This document shows positions 33,027 to 42,106 of a stretch of DNA of 53,284 bases, piece by piece. The first letter of the stretch is position 1, and each line of letters starts with the position of its first letter. Source of the stretch: RGIG4608 sp045635885 (GTDB lineage: Bacteria > Bacillota > Clostridia > Oscillospirales > CAG-272); NCBI GenBank assembly GCA_045635885.1, contig JAZTWO010000047.1, forward strand, positions 1-53,284, written 5' to 3'. Position numbers and translations under genes: made by a program. Below the pieces are notes generated by a model. The model worked only from the letters and a program-made list of their open reading frames with translations. It had not been told where the DNA came from and did no database searches.

Positions 33027-35831
33027 TTAGAGATTGATGATTTCGTCGAATTTGCCGTAATTGGTTTGGTTATTGCCATTACCGACGGAGCATTCTGCAT
33101 TTGAATTTTTGAATGCTTCGAATACGGGAATGAATGACTTAATATCTTCCTTACTAAAGGAAAGAACTTCTGCCATATGCTTTGCCTTTTCTTCGTATGT
33201 ATATCCTGAAAGGTAGGCCATTTCATTCTCTGTTCCCTCTTGTTCAACTGATTTGGGATTTACGAAATCTGCAAGTGTACTGATGATGCAACCAAGAATT
33301 TCACCGTCGGTAAACTCATTTGTTGCAAGATAATTTGCGATATTATCGTAAATTTCATAAGTCTCTTGAACCTTGGGGTCACGGAATGAATATACGTTCA
33401 TAGCGCCTCTTCTTGCAAAGCGAAGTCCTGTTCCGTATGCGCCACCAACCTCACGAATATTGTGCCACAAGTAGCCAAGAGAAAGGAGATTGGAGAGGGC
33501 GATATGCTTACCGCTATAAGGAAGAATTTCGTTTACATCAAGTGAGCGCACGTTAAAGCTTATTCCTGCAGGAATTGCGTATGCAATCTTTTTTGTTTCG
33601 GGATTTGTCAACGTTTCGCCTTCAAGCTTTACGCCATCATTAAGTGTAAGTGTGTAATTCAAAAGCTCCTTATTACCTGTAAGACCCACATAACAGAGGT
33701 TACCGTTTGCAAACACTTTCAAAAGAAGTGATTTTGCATTTTCACAGAAGGATGCAGGATTTTCTGAGTATTCCTGAAGCTTTACAAAGAGAGGATAGCC
33801 GCCTGTGAGGATGCTATAATATCCACTTGCGGAAATGAGGGATTCGGAAGTATTAAGAGCGAGTCCGACACCGTTGCCCATAAACTGCATCTTTGTATTA
33901 TTAAGCTCACGAGCGAGAACTGTTTTAGCAGTTTCTTCGTCATAGATTGTTTTGGAAACAATTTCGCTTATTACCTCAAGCGCCTTTTCTGCATTCTTTT
34001 CAAGGCATGCAACACTTGCCACAAGGTAGGGATCTGCCTTTTTCATTTCGGGTGAGAATGTGGTAGCTGTGAACTTCCACTTTCCTGCATAGCGATTGAG
34101 AAGATTTGAAAGCTCGGAAGGAGTATGCTTGCTTGTTGCAAAGTCACCGAGTGTGCGAGAAAGAAGCTCAACTGTCATAATCTCATCAGCATTAAGTCCT
34201 GCAAGTGAGAAATAGAAGCGATAATATGCAACACCGTTTGTTTCGGCAGGTGTATGAAGCACTTTACCCTGAACGTTGAATTCGTTCTTGGGAAGCTCTT
34301 TTGTAAGCTTATCAAGTGAAAGTGTGGGCATTTTTGCAATTGCTTCGGGTGTATCTCTATCCATAGCAAGCTTTGTGCCTTCTACAAATCTCTTATGTGC
34401 TTCGTCCTTAACTTCGTCTGAAAGATGCGCTGTATAATGCTCTACGTTAGCAAGATGCGCGGCATTTGACTCTCTTTGAACGGGCACGAGGGTTGAAATT
34501 GCAGTTATATCGTTTTCAAAGAAAATTTCACGAAGGAGATTTTCAAAATAGCCATTATCAAGCTCACGTTCAAACTTTTCAAATGTTTCGTCAATTTCAA
34601 AGTACGTATTAATGGGCAAACCGTAGAATACGTTATTTACGATATTGATGAAATCGTAAATGCAAAGGCCCTTAACGGCATTTCTCTGCTCTTTCATCTT
34701 AAAGCTTGTTGCAGAAAGAAGCGAAAGCATAATTTCTTTATCAATCCCGTTATCAATTATGCCTTGAATTGTATCGTCAATTACCTTTTTAATAGCATCA
34801 CGGTGCTCTTTTTCAGTATTATAAGCCGCAAAGCCCCAAGATGTTTGAATATCGTCGGTTGCGGTATAAATATCTGCGTCGGTCATAAGTCCGCTTGAAG
34901 TAAGTGCTTTCTTCAATGGTGAGGAGCTATTATCCATAAGGTAATTAGCTAAAAGCTCTGCAGCCATTTGTCTTTCGGCATTATTATACATACCTACGCT
35001 ATAGCCATAGATGATATTTGTTTTTCCCTTTGTATCTTCAGAGGGAGAAATGGGGTATTCATGTTCGCAAACTCTATGATTTGCACCCTGAACTGTATGC
35101 TTAATTTCGCTTCTTTCCTGTGAAGCGCCTGCAAGCCACTGGTCAATGATGTCGGTGTATCTATCAAGATCCATATTGCCACGAAGGAAAAGAACACAGT
35201 TTGCTGTGCTATAGTACTTTCTATATGCAGCAAGGTAGTTTTCGTATGTAAGAGATGGGATTACAGAGGGTTCGCCACCACTATTATGCTTCTGATATGT
35301 GTCGGGATAGAGGTCCTCTTTCATTGCACCATAAAGTTGACGCTGAATTGATGCACCTGCACCCTGCATTTCGTTATATACTACGCCCTTTATGTCATAT
35401 CCGTTCTCTGCCTTTTCGATATGCCATCCTTCACGAAGGAATGTTCCCTCTGCAAGAATGGGATTGAAAACTGCATCGAGGTATACCTTCATAAGATTTT
35501 CAAAATCGTCAGGGTTACAAGATGCACATGGATACATTGTTTTGCCCTGAAATGTCATGGCATTGAGGAATGTATTCATTGAGTTTTTAAGCATGAACAA
35601 GAATGGGGAGTTCATAGGGTAATTCTTTGATCCGTCAAGAACGGAGTGTTCAAGAATGTGGAATACACCGGTTGAATCATCCGGAATTGTTTTGAATGCC
35701 GCACAGAAGGATTTTTCTTCTGTACCTGAGTCAATATAAATGAGCTTTGCACCACTGATATGATCGTATTCGTAAACATCATATCCGCATGAGTCAAATC
35801 TCACTTTATTGGTAAAAGTGAAGTTTTTCAT
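33027..35831 (-). CDS. M16C-family zinc metallopeptidase (presequence-protease type)
   Basis: A 934-residue peptidase of the PreP/M16C class, which degrades short unfolded peptides inside a closed two-halved chamber. The inverted zinc motif H-x-x-E-H is at residues 58-62 (HILEH), and the third ligand Glu is in YNEMQGAGAS (near 154). The four-domain M16 repeat plan fits the length: two active-half domains, a hinge (about 450-500) and an inactive half with RHS-type segments (IREVGGAYGTGLRFARRGA). No signal peptide is visible, so it is cytosolic. It is transcribed with the CyuA-like gene, 35 bases upstream. Confidence 0.93.
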   Translation of the reverse strand: MKNFTFTNKVRFDSCGYDVYEYDHISGAKLIYIDSGTEEKSFCAAFKTIPDDSTGVFHILEHSVLDGSKNYPMNSPFLFMLKNSMNTFLNAMTFQGKTMYPCASCNPDDFENLMKVYLDAVFNPILAEGTFLREGWHIEKAENGYDIKGVVYNEMQGAGASIQRQLYGAMKEDLYPDTYQKHNSGGEPSVIPSLTYENYLAAYRKYYSTANCVLFLRGNMDLDRYTDIIDQWLAGASQERSEIKHTVQGANHRVCEHEYPISPSEDTKGKTNIIYGYSVGMYNNAERQMAAELLANYLMDNSSSPLKKALTSSGLMTDADIYTATDDIQTSWGFAAYNTEKEHRDAIKKVIDDTIQGIIDNGIDKEIMLSLLSATSFKMKEQRNAVKGLCIYDFINIVNNVFYGLPINTYFEIDETFEKFERELDNGYFENLLREIFFENDITAISTLVPVQRESNAAHLANVEHYTAHLSDEVKDEAHKRFVEGTKLAMDRDTPEAIAKMPTLSLDKLTKELPKNEFNVQGKVLHTPAETNGVAYYRFYFSLAGLNADEIMTVELLSRTLGDFATSKHTPSELSNLLNRYAGKWKFTATTFSPEMKKADPYLVASVACLEKNAEKALEVISEIVSKTIYDEETAKTVLARELNNTKMQFMGNGVGLALNTSESLISASGYYSILTGGYPLFVKLQEYSENPASFCENAKSLLLKVFANGNLCYVGLTGNKELLNYTLTLNDGVKLEGETLTNPETKKIAYAIPAGISFNVRSLDVNEILPYSGKHIALSNLLSLGYLWHNIREVGGAYGTGLRFARRGAMNVYSFRDPKVQETYEIYDNIANYLATNEFTDGEILGCIISTLADFVNPKSVEQEGTENEMAYLSGYTYEEKAKHMAEVLSFSKEDIKSFIPVFEAFKNSNAECSVGNGNNQTNYGKFDEIINL

Positions 35832-35866
35832 GTTTTTTCTCCTTTTATGTAAGTAAATTTTTAAGC

Positions 35867-37153
35867 TTATTTGCCGAGCATAATTTTGATTATCTCTTTA
35901 TCAGTTGTGCTCATACCGTCACGGGCGAGCATTCCAACGTTGCGAATGGTATTTTCAACGCCTTTTGTTACAATACCGTCACCACCGTAAAATTGCTTTT
36001 TAGCAGATGCCATTTCGCATCCTACAAGTCCCGCTTCAACCGCCATGGCAATTTTAGCCGCACAGGATGCCTTGGCACCGTCACAGATTGTACCCGAAAG
36101 AATTGCAACTGCATTTACAAGCGTATGCGCAATTGTATGGTAACTTCCACCACGAAGGTAGCAAATACCTGCTCCTGCGCCAACGCCTGCACTAATTGCT
36201 CCACAATAAGCAGAAAGAGTGCCAATGCCTGTTTTTTGGTGGATTGTAATAAGGTCGGAAACAATTACGGCACGAAGCATTTTTTCTTCGTCAATTCCGT
36301 TTTCTTTAGCAAACACAACAACGGGCACGGATGCGGTAATTCCCTGATTTCCGCTTCCCGAAATGATGCACACGGGCAATTCACATCCGCTCATTCTTGC
36401 GTCACTTCCTGCAGCGGCAAACGCCTTAACTTTTTCTTTAATAGGTGCTTCACCGTTTTGGTAAAGGATTTTGCCTATAGTTGCACCATAATCGTTTGTA
36501 AGTCCCTCTTTAGCAATTGCCATATTCATTTCAATTTGACGTTGAATGTGGGGTTTGATGCGAGTTAAATCAACAGTTTCTGCAAATTCGACAATATCCT
36601 TAACATTGAGCAAGGAACGGTCTGCATTCTTTAAGCTCTTTCCAATTTCATTTTTTTCGTTTCTATATTTTTCGGTGAGGTCACTATTATCAAGAGTTAC
36701 AGAAACGATATTTGTATGATAGTCTGAAATGCGTACGCTTGCGCTTTTTTCATTTGCTTGTGCAACAATCAAAAGGTCAAAATTGCAAGGGCTTTCAAGC
36801 TCGTCAAGTACGATTTCATTGTTCGCTTTATAATCTGCAATTGCATTGATATCATTCTCGCCAAGAACTGACAAAAGCTCAAGTTTAAGGTCGTATCTAT
36901 TGGAAATAATACCTGCGGCAACTGCACTTTCAATTCCATGCATTCCGCCAGTTGAAGGCACAATTACACTTTTAACGTTTTTGATTATATTTCCGCTGAG
37001 ATGCACCGTTACTTTTTGAGGTAACTCGCCAAGAGCATCTCTTACTATTGAAGATGCATATGCAATAGCGATAGGCTCGGTACATCCCATTGCAACTTGA
37101 AGTTCCTCGATTAATATATCTTCATAAGTTTTGATAATTTCATTTGAAAGCAT
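35867..37153 (-). CDS. L-cysteine desulfidase / serine dehydratase-alpha-like protein (UPF0597, CyuA-like)
   Basis: A 428-residue UPF0597 protein. Cys24 in the conserved MGCTEPIAIAYA, GSGNQGITASVPVVVFA, CYLRGG and CDGAKASCAAKIA supply the cysteines expected for a labile [4Fe-4S] cluster. The E. coli homologue (YhaM/CyuA) and a methanogen homologue break L-cysteine to pyruvate, ammonia and sulfide, so this is the likely activity; L-serine deamination is the alternative. It lies upstream of the M16C peptidase in one operon, which would link peptide degradation with catabolism of released cysteine. That link is inference. Confidence 0.88.
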   Translation of the reverse strand: MLSNEIIKTYEDILIEELQVAMGCTEPIAIAYASSIVRDALGELPQKVTVHLSGNIIKNVKSVIVPSTGGMHGIESAVAAGIISNRYDLKLELLSVLGENDINAIADYKANNEIVLDELESPCNFDLLIVAQANEKSASVRISDYHTNIVSVTLDNSDLTEKYRNEKNEIGKSLKNADRSLLNVKDIVEFAETVDLTRIKPHIQRQIEMNMAIAKEGLTNDYGATIGKILYQNGEAPIKEKVKAFAAAGSDARMSGCELPVCIISGSGNQGITASVPVVVFAKENGIDEEKMLRAVIVSDLITIHQKTGIGTLSAYCGAISAGVGAGAGICYLRGGSYHTIAHTLVNAVAILSGTICDGAKASCAAKIAMAVEAGLVGCEMASAKKQFYGGDGIVTKGVENTIRNVGMLARDGMSTTDKEIIKIMLGK

Positions 37154-37186
37154 ACAAACTTCCCCTTATACAAAATAATTTAAATA

Positions 37187-37215
37187 ATTCTATCATAAAT
37201 GATTGTTTTAGTCAA
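37187..37215 (-). promoter_or_regulatory. Predicted promoter of the CyuA-like/M16C operon
   Basis: Minus-strand TTGACT (37215-37210), 17 bases, and TGA-TAGAAT (37192-37187), about 35 bases upstream of the start codon. Confidence 0.7.
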
Positions 37216-37265
37216 TAAAATATGTGTATTTTTTTATATTTAATTAAAAATATATCAAAAAGCTA

Positions 37266-37294
37266 TTGAAATTAGTCAAAATATGTGCTATAAT
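37266..37294 (+). promoter_or_regulatory. Predicted promoter of the leader and CNNM gene
   Basis: TTGAAA (37266-37271), 17 bases, and an extended -10 TGC-TATAAT (37289-37294). Transcription would begin about 20 bases before the leader Shine-Dalgarno, giving a leader of roughly 200 bases. Confidence 0.75.
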
Positions 37295-37328
37295 GTATGC
37301 TGTATTTTTATGAAAGGAGTTTACTACT

Positions 37329-37448
37329 GTGGACCCATTACCCCGAAGTTGTCCCTTGATTTGCGTTTATAACGACAGGCATTCCAATTTGTTCAGATGC
37401 TTTTGCTCGTTCTTGGGCAAAAGAATTCACTCACCGATTATTTCATGA
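37329..37448 (+). CDS. Possible 39-residue leader peptide ahead of the CNNM gene
   Basis: A GTG-initiated ORF, nine bases after AAAGGAG (37313-37319). It begins M-D-P-L-P-R-S-C-P, then continues with several Cys and basic residues (LFRCFCSF, LGKR) and ends at TGA 37446-37448. That stop lies inside the downstream arm of the hairpin at 37427-37452, so a ribosome finishing the ORF would mask the hairpin. The acidic-proline opening recalls the mgtL leader of enteric Mg2+ transporters. A competing ATG ORF at 37310 (20 codons) overlaps in another frame. Too short to prove by sequence alone. Confidence 0.45.
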   Translation: MDPLPRSCPLICVYNDRHSNLFRCFCSFLGKRIHSPIIS

Positions 37449-37472
37449 GTGATTATTATTTTTTTATTTTTG
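37400..37472 (+). promoter_or_regulatory. Two leader hairpins, the second attenuator-like
   Basis: Hairpin 1 pairs CTTTTGC (37400-37406) with GCAAAAG (37417-37423). Hairpin 2 pairs TCACTCA (37427-37433) with TGAGTGA (37446-37452) across a 12-base loop and is followed by a T-rich tract (to 37472). The stem of hairpin 2 is only seven pairs, so it would be a weak or conditional terminator, as expected for an attenuator. The CNNM Shine-Dalgarno (GGAGG, 37498-37502) lies 25 bases further on. Confidence 0.55.
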
Positions 37473-37506
37473 AACAATATCTGAATTATTTAAAATTGGA
37501 GGAATT

Positions 37507-38841
37507 ATGTCTATATTAAGACAACTTTTATTACAACTTATTCTTATCGCACTTAACGCCTTTTTTGCAGCTACTGAAATTGCTGTAATCTCACTTAATA
37601 GCCAAAAAGTTAAAGTTATGGCAGACGACGGTGACAAAAAGGCAAAGAAAATACTTAACATTATTGAAGACCCCACTAAGTTTTTATCAACCATTCAGGT
37701 TGGTATAACTCTTGCAGGATTTTTGGGTTCTGCGTTTGCTGCCGACAGCTTTGGTGATATGTTGGCGGAATTCATTAATGCTCGTTTTGAGCTTAGCGGC
37801 AATATGGCTGCTGCAATTCAAACCGGCTCTGTAATTCTTATCACCATCATTCTCTCTTATTTCACACTTGTTCTTGGCGAACTTGTTCCTAAGAGAATCG
37901 CTATGAAGCACAAGGAAAAGGTTGCAAAATCTTTTTGCGGTGTTGTTTCATTTTTGACTACCATTCTTAAGCCCGTTATTTGGTTTCTTACCATTTCTAC
38001 AAACGGTATTCTTAGATTGCTTGGTATTGACCCCAACGAAAAAGAAGAAACAGTTTCTGAAGAAGATATTGTTACTATGCTTGATGCCGGTGCAGATGAA
38101 GGCGGTCTTGACGAAGATGACGTTGAATATATTAAAAACGTATTCAAGCTCGACAACCTCACCGCTGCAGACGTTATGACTCAACGTTCTTCAATTGTGG
38201 CTATTCCCGACAACATAACAGAAAAACAACTTATCAAAATTATTAAAGAAGAGGGTTATTCACGAATCCCTGTTTACAGTGACAATTTGGACAAAATTGT
38301 TGGTGTGCTTTATGCTCGTGAGTATCTTCTTAACCACACAAATCCCAAATACAAGCTTGAAAACGCAATGTTTTCACCAAAATACGTTCCAGAAACAATG
38401 CACCTTGATGCACTTCTTAAAGAAATGCAGGATACTCACAACCATATCGCCATCGTTGTTAATGAATACGGCGTTACATCCGGTGTTGTTAGTATGGAAG
38501 ATATTATCGAGGAGCTTGTTGGTGAAATTTGGGATGAACTTGACGAAGCTATTGAACCAATTAAAGCAATTGGCGAGGATAAATTTAGAGTTCTTTCTAC
38601 TGTTTCGCTTGACGAATTCTTCACTTTCTTTGAAATTGACGTTGACGAAGAAATTGATTCCACAACTGTTAACGGTTGGGTAAACGAGCGTGCAGAAGCT
38701 ATTCCTGAAGTAGGATTTACATTCGATTATGGCAAATTGACTATAACCGTTACTAAAGCAGATGACATTATGTCACATGAAATTGAAGTTTTGGTACGCG
38801 AAGAAGTGCCCGTACTTGAAGAAGAAGATTCTAATGAGTAA
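37507..38841 (+). CDS. CNNM/CorC-family CBS-domain transporter-like protein
   Basis: A 444-residue HlyC/CorC (CNNM) protein. The N-terminal DUF21 region (about 1-185) carries three or four membrane helices, with the conserved LNAFFAATEIAVISL and GELVPKRIAMKHKEKVA. A CBS pair (about 205-335: DVMTQRSSIVAIPDNITEKQL, IAIVVNEYGVTSGVVSMEDIIEELVGEIWDE) follows and a CorC_HlyC domain ends it (about 350-430). Bacterial members such as MpfA are linked to Mg2+ efflux; the older name hemolysin is not informative. It stands alone behind an unusual leader and ends at a strong terminator. Confidence 0.93.
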   Translation: MSILRQLLLQLILIALNAFFAATEIAVISLNSQKVKVMADDGDKKAKKILNIIEDPTKFLSTIQVGITLAGFLGSAFAADSFGDMLAEFINARFELSGNMAAAIQTGSVILITIILSYFTLVLGELVPKRIAMKHKEKVAKSFCGVVSFLTTILKPVIWFLTISTNGILRLLGIDPNEKEETVSEEDIVTMLDAGADEGGLDEDDVEYIKNVFKLDNLTAADVMTQRSSIVAIPDNITEKQLIKIIKEEGYSRIPVYSDNLDKIVGVLYAREYLLNHTNPKYKLENAMFSPKYVPETMHLDALLKEMQDTHNHIAIVVNEYGVTSGVVSMEDIIEELVGEIWDELDEAIEPIKAIGEDKFRVLSTVSLDEFFTFFEIDVDEEIDSTTVNGWVNERAEAIPEVGFTFDYGKLTITVTKADDIMSHEIEVLVREEVPVLEEEDSNE

Positions 38842-38850
38842 AATTGCACA

Positions 38851-38884
38851 AAAACGCAACAGATGCAAATCTGTTGCGTTTTTT
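38851..38884 (+). terminator. Terminator of the CNNM gene
   Basis: The stem AAAACGCAACAGAT / ATCTGTTGCGTTTT with a GCAA loop is followed by TT and further T-rich sequence. Confidence 0.94.
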
Positions 38885-39143
38885 GCTTAAAAAGTGATAA
38901 AAATATGAATATATCTCTAATTTGTTTATGATTTATTTGTTGGATTTGTCTTTTGTGCCCCCTTTTTTACCATCTTTTTTGTCAAAGTGACGAAAAGTTC
39001 ATTTTTCTTTTATTTCGAACAAAAAAGGGTTGTTTTTTGGAGAAGTTTGTGCTATTATGTATATAGGGTAATTTTATGATTTATAACTATGCCTATTTGG
39101 GTTTACACCCTGCTATATAATTAATATTGAAGGAATTGACAAA
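38885..39143. other. Intergenic region with the RDD/ABC operon promoter
   Basis: About 260 bases, AT-rich. It holds one promoter candidate: TTGTTT (39030-39035), 17 bases, and TGC-TATTAT (39053-39058), with an 85-base leader to the RDD gene. I see no coding ORF, riboswitch or operator palindrome; the pyrimidine-rich stretch at about 38950-39015 has no clear structure. Confidence 0.55.
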
Positions 39144-39908
39144 ATGATTTATGATTTGCAAAAAGCAAGCTTTTTAAAAAGAGTTTCTGCCTTCTTGTTA
39201 GATTTGATTCTTTTGGTGATTTTGATTACAGGTTTTGCTTGGGGTGTTTCCTCAGCACTCAATTTCGCAGAAAATTCTAACGAGCTTGATACTATAATTT
39301 CCGGATATGAAGAACAGTTCGATTTGAACTTTAGTATAAGTTATGACGAATATGATGCTATGACGGAAGAACAAAAAGCATATTTTAACGAGTGCTATGA
39401 CAAGGTTGTTAAAGACGAACGTTATACACAACTTACAAATATGATTTTCTATTCCCTTTTGACCATTGTTTCACTTAGCTTCTTCTTGTCACATTTAGTG
39501 CTTGAGTTTATCGTACCGCTATTATTTAAAAACGGTCAGACTATTGGTAAGAAGATTTTCTCGATTGCCGTTATGAGAATTGATGGCGTTAAGGTTAATC
39601 CCACTATTATGTTTGTTCGTACAATCCTTGGTAAGTACACCATTGAATTGATGATTCCCACAATTATTCTTTTGATGATGCGATTTGGTGTTGGCAGCAT
39701 TGTTACACTCGGTGTTGTTATTCTTATTGCATTGTTTGAAATAATTCTTGTTATCGCAACTAAAACTAACTCATTTATTCATGACGTTATTTCTTCAACC
39801 GTTGTTGTTGATCTTCAAAGCCAGATGATTTTTGACTCTGTTGAAGCTAAAAAGGAATATCAGCTTCGTATTCACAGTGAAGAAGCTAAAAATTCTAAAT
39901 ATTTTTAA
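39144..39908 (+). CDS. RDD-family membrane protein
   Basis: A 254-residue membrane protein with an N-terminal RDD-type helix (VSAFLLDLILLVILITGFAWG, about 14-36), a soluble extracytoplasmic loop of about 50 residues (to about 93), then helices near 96-125, 150-165 and 172-208. The GQTIGKKIFSIAVMRIDG motif marks the RDD domain. RDD proteins are implicated in Na+/H+ or solute transport, but most have no assigned function. It is 43 bases before the ABC ATPase with no terminator between, so it is probably the first gene of that operon. Confidence 0.85.
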   Translation: MIYDLQKASFLKRVSAFLLDLILLVILITGFAWGVSSALNFAENSNELDTIISGYEEQFDLNFSISYDEYDAMTEEQKAYFNECYDKVVKDERYTQLTNMIFYSLLTIVSLSFFLSHLVLEFIVPLLFKNGQTIGKKIFSIAVMRIDGVKVNPTIMFVRTILGKYTIELMIPTIILLMMRFGVGSIVTLGVVILIALFEIILVIATKTNSFIHDVISSTVVVDLQSQMIFDSVEAKKEYQLRIHSEEAKNSKYF

Positions 39909-39951
39909 TTTGTTCTCAAAAAATTTTTTTATATAAAGAAATGGAGATTTT

Positions 39952-41049
39952 ATGAAAGTTGTTTTGCAGAATTTAACAAAAATCTTCCCCAACCGTGACA
40001 AGAAAAAGGTTGACGAAGACGTTGTAGCGGTAAATAACTTTACCATTGAAATCCCTGACGGTAAGCTTATTGGCTTGCTTGGCCCTTCAGGATGTGGTAA
40101 AAGTACTACCCTCTACATGATCAGTGGTTTGCAAAAACCTTCCTCCGGTCAGATCTTCTTTGGTGACGAGGATGTTACAAAGCTTCCGACCGAAAAACGT
40201 GGAGTAGGTTTGGTTTTCCAGAACTACGCGCTTTACCCTCATATGACAGTAAAGCAAAACATTTTGTTCCCCTTGCAAAATCTTAAGGGTGAAGATAAGC
40301 TTAAAAAAGCAGAAATGCTTGAAAGAGCTTATGAAGCTGCTAAGCTTGTTCAAATTGATAATCTTATGGACAGAAAGCCTAGCGAACTTTCCGGCGGTCA
40401 GCAGCAGCGTGTTGCTATTGCCCGTGCACTTGTTAAAATGCCTCGTGTTCTTCTTCTTGACGAACCTCTTTCTAACCTTGACGCTCGTCTTAGACTTCAG
40501 ACTCGTGAAGAAATTAAGAGAATTCAGATGGAAACAGGCATCACAACAATTTTCGTAACTCACGACCAGGAAGAGGCAATGAGCATTTCTGACTTCATCG
40601 TTGTTATGAAGCTCGGTGTTGTTCAGCAGGTTGGTCAGCCCCAGGAGGTTTATGACAATCCCGCTAACCTTTTCGTTGCTAAGTTCCTTGGTACTCCTCC
40701 TATTAACGTATTCAGCGGTAAAATCAAAAGCGGTAAGCTCCACATTGGTGGCGCTGCAGTTATGGACGTTCCCGGTGTAGCCGATCAGGAAGTTACAGTG
40801 GGTATTCGTCCCGAAGGATTTAACCTTGATCCTAATGGTCCTCTCGTTCTTAACCTCTCTAACCTTGAGGTTATGGGTCGTGACGTGAGCGTTGTTTCTA
40901 AGCACCCTGATTCTATTAATCCCATCATCAGATCCATTATCAACTCTGATGCTAAGATTGATACAAATGCTAAGACAGTTGCTTTCTCACTTAAGCCCCA
41001 TAAGGTATTCATTTTCAATAAGGATACTGAAGAAAGAATCAATTTTTAA
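39952..41049 (+). CDS. CUT1-type ABC transporter ATP-binding protein (MsmK/UgpC-like)
   Basis: A 365-residue ATPase of the MalK/UgpC class. Walker A (GPSGCGKSTT), the Q-loop (VFQNYALYPHMTVKQN), ABC signature (LSGGQQQRVAIARALV), Walker B (LLLDEPLSNLDARLR) and the switch His (VTHDQEEA) are intact, followed by a MalK-type C-terminal regulatory TOBE/OB domain (about 240-360). In many Firmicutes one such ATPase is encoded alone and shared by several importers; here it lies in the operon before two permeases and a binding protein, so it is probably dedicated. Confidence 0.94.
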   Translation: MKVVLQNLTKIFPNRDKKKVDEDVVAVNNFTIEIPDGKLIGLLGPSGCGKSTTLYMISGLQKPSSGQIFFGDEDVTKLPTEKRGVGLVFQNYALYPHMTVKQNILFPLQNLKGEDKLKKAEMLERAYEAAKLVQIDNLMDRKPSELSGGQQQRVAIARALVKMPRVLLLDEPLSNLDARLRLQTREEIKRIQMETGITTIFVTHDQEEAMSISDFIVVMKLGVVQQVGQPQEVYDNPANLFVAKFLGTPPINVFSGKIKSGKLHIGGAAVMDVPGVADQEVTVGIRPEGFNLDPNGPLVLNLSNLEVMGRDVSVVSKHPDSINPIIRSIINSDAKIDTNAKTVAFSLKPHKVFIFNKDTEERINF

Positions 41050-41061
41050 GGAGAGTTCATT

Positions 41062-42093
41062 ATGGTAGATAGTAAACAACAATGGAAAGCGTGGCTCTAC
41101 CTTTCTCCTGCCATTGTATTGTTGCTTGTATTTACTGTTTGGCCCATTATTAACACAGTTCTTATGGCCTTTCAGAATAACTACAACGCACTTGAGGCTA
41201 TGACCGGAGTTAGCTACACTTGGGGCATTGGTAACTTTAAAACCGTTTTGAAGGACCCCGAATTTCTTCAGGCCCTTAAAAACACACTCCTCTTGTGTAT
41301 CCCCACGGTTCTTCTTTCCACATTTTTGGCACTCGTTATTTCCGTTTGCCTTAACGCTATTAAGCCTTTGAGAAGATTCTTGCAGACAATCTTCTTCCTT
41401 CCCTACGTTACAAACTCAATTGCTATCGGTATGGTATTTGCGGCAATGTTCTCAGTTGTTGGTAACATTACAACTGCTAGACCCCTTATCGAAACAACCG
41501 GTGTTATTAATAACGTTCTTGACAAAATAGGATTACTTGCTATGCTTGACAATTTGCCCATGTTTGGCAAGTACATTGACGAATACATTCGTCTTGATCC
41601 TACTACAGGAGAACAGATTGTTCAGCACTACATCAACTGGATTGGCGCAGGTTCTCAATACGAAGTTAACATGTTAGTTATGATCATTTATATCGTTTGG
41701 AATGCTCTCCCCTTTAAGATTCTTATTCTTCTTGGTGGTCTTCAGAGCGTTAACAAGCAGTATTATGATGCAGCTAAGGTTGACGGCACTGGTAAAATTC
41801 GTACATTCACAAGAATTACAGTACCGCTTCTTTCTCCCATGATTACCTACGTTGTAATCACAGGATTTATCGGTGGATTCAAGGAATATACAAGTATCGT
41901 TGGTATCTTTGGCGACAAGATGAAGCCCAAAGGTAGCCCACACAGTTTGAAGACAATGGTTGCCCTTATCTATGACTCACTTGAAGGCATGGATACAGGT
42001 ATGGCTTCTGCTTCTGCGCTTATTCTCTTTGGTATCATCTTTGTTATCACAATGATTAACCTTAGAATAAGCAAGAAAACAACACACTATTAA
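41062..42093 (+). CDS. ABC sugar-type permease, MalF/UgpA family
   Basis: A 343-residue permease. The EAA loop for contacting the ATPase is visible (YYDAAKVDGTGKIRTFTRITVPLLSP). At least six hydrophobic segments are present (e.g. WLYLSPAIVLLLVFTVWPIINTVL near the start). It is longer than usual for CUT1 MalF-type homologues (about 290-310), with an extra segment between the helices before the EAA loop (about 145-205: polar, including DEYIRLDPTTGEQIVQ). It sits 12 bases after the ATPase gene and 13 bases before the second permease. Confidence 0.93.
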   Translation: MVDSKQQWKAWLYLSPAIVLLLVFTVWPIINTVLMAFQNNYNALEAMTGVSYTWGIGNFKTVLKDPEFLQALKNTLLLCIPTVLLSTFLALVISVCLNAIKPLRRFLQTIFFLPYVTNSIAIGMVFAAMFSVVGNITTARPLIETTGVINNVLDKIGLLAMLDNLPMFGKYIDEYIRLDPTTGEQIVQHYINWIGAGSQYEVNMLVMIIYIVWNALPFKILILLGGLQSVNKQYYDAAKVDGTGKIRTFTRITVPLLSPMITYVVITGFIGGFKEYTSIVGIFGDKMKPKGSPHSLKTMVALIYDSLEGMDTGMASASALILFGIIFVITMINLRISKKTTHY

Positions 42094-42106
42094 GGGGGAT
42101 TGAAAA

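Noticed and set aside
32990..33247. N-terminal half of the 177-residue minus-strand ORF that includes the LRR remnant
   Set aside because: It lies within the M16C gene in another frame and crosses its terminator; the product shows no family signature.
37310..37372. 20-codon ATG ORF overlapping the leader
   Set aside because: Its ATG lies right at the AAAGGAG rather than after it, and its stop is not in the hairpin. Kept only as an alternative to the GTG ORF.
37295..37506. M-box or yybP-ykoY riboswitch ahead of the CNNM gene
   Set aside because: I could not see the conserved core sequences of either riboswitch. A covariance-model search would decide.
39952..41049. Naming the ATPase as a sn-glycerol-3-phosphate (UgpC) or maltodextrin (MalK) protein
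   Set aside because: CUT1 ATPases are too alike for substrate naming by motif; the neighbours do not fit a simple Ugp or maltose locus.
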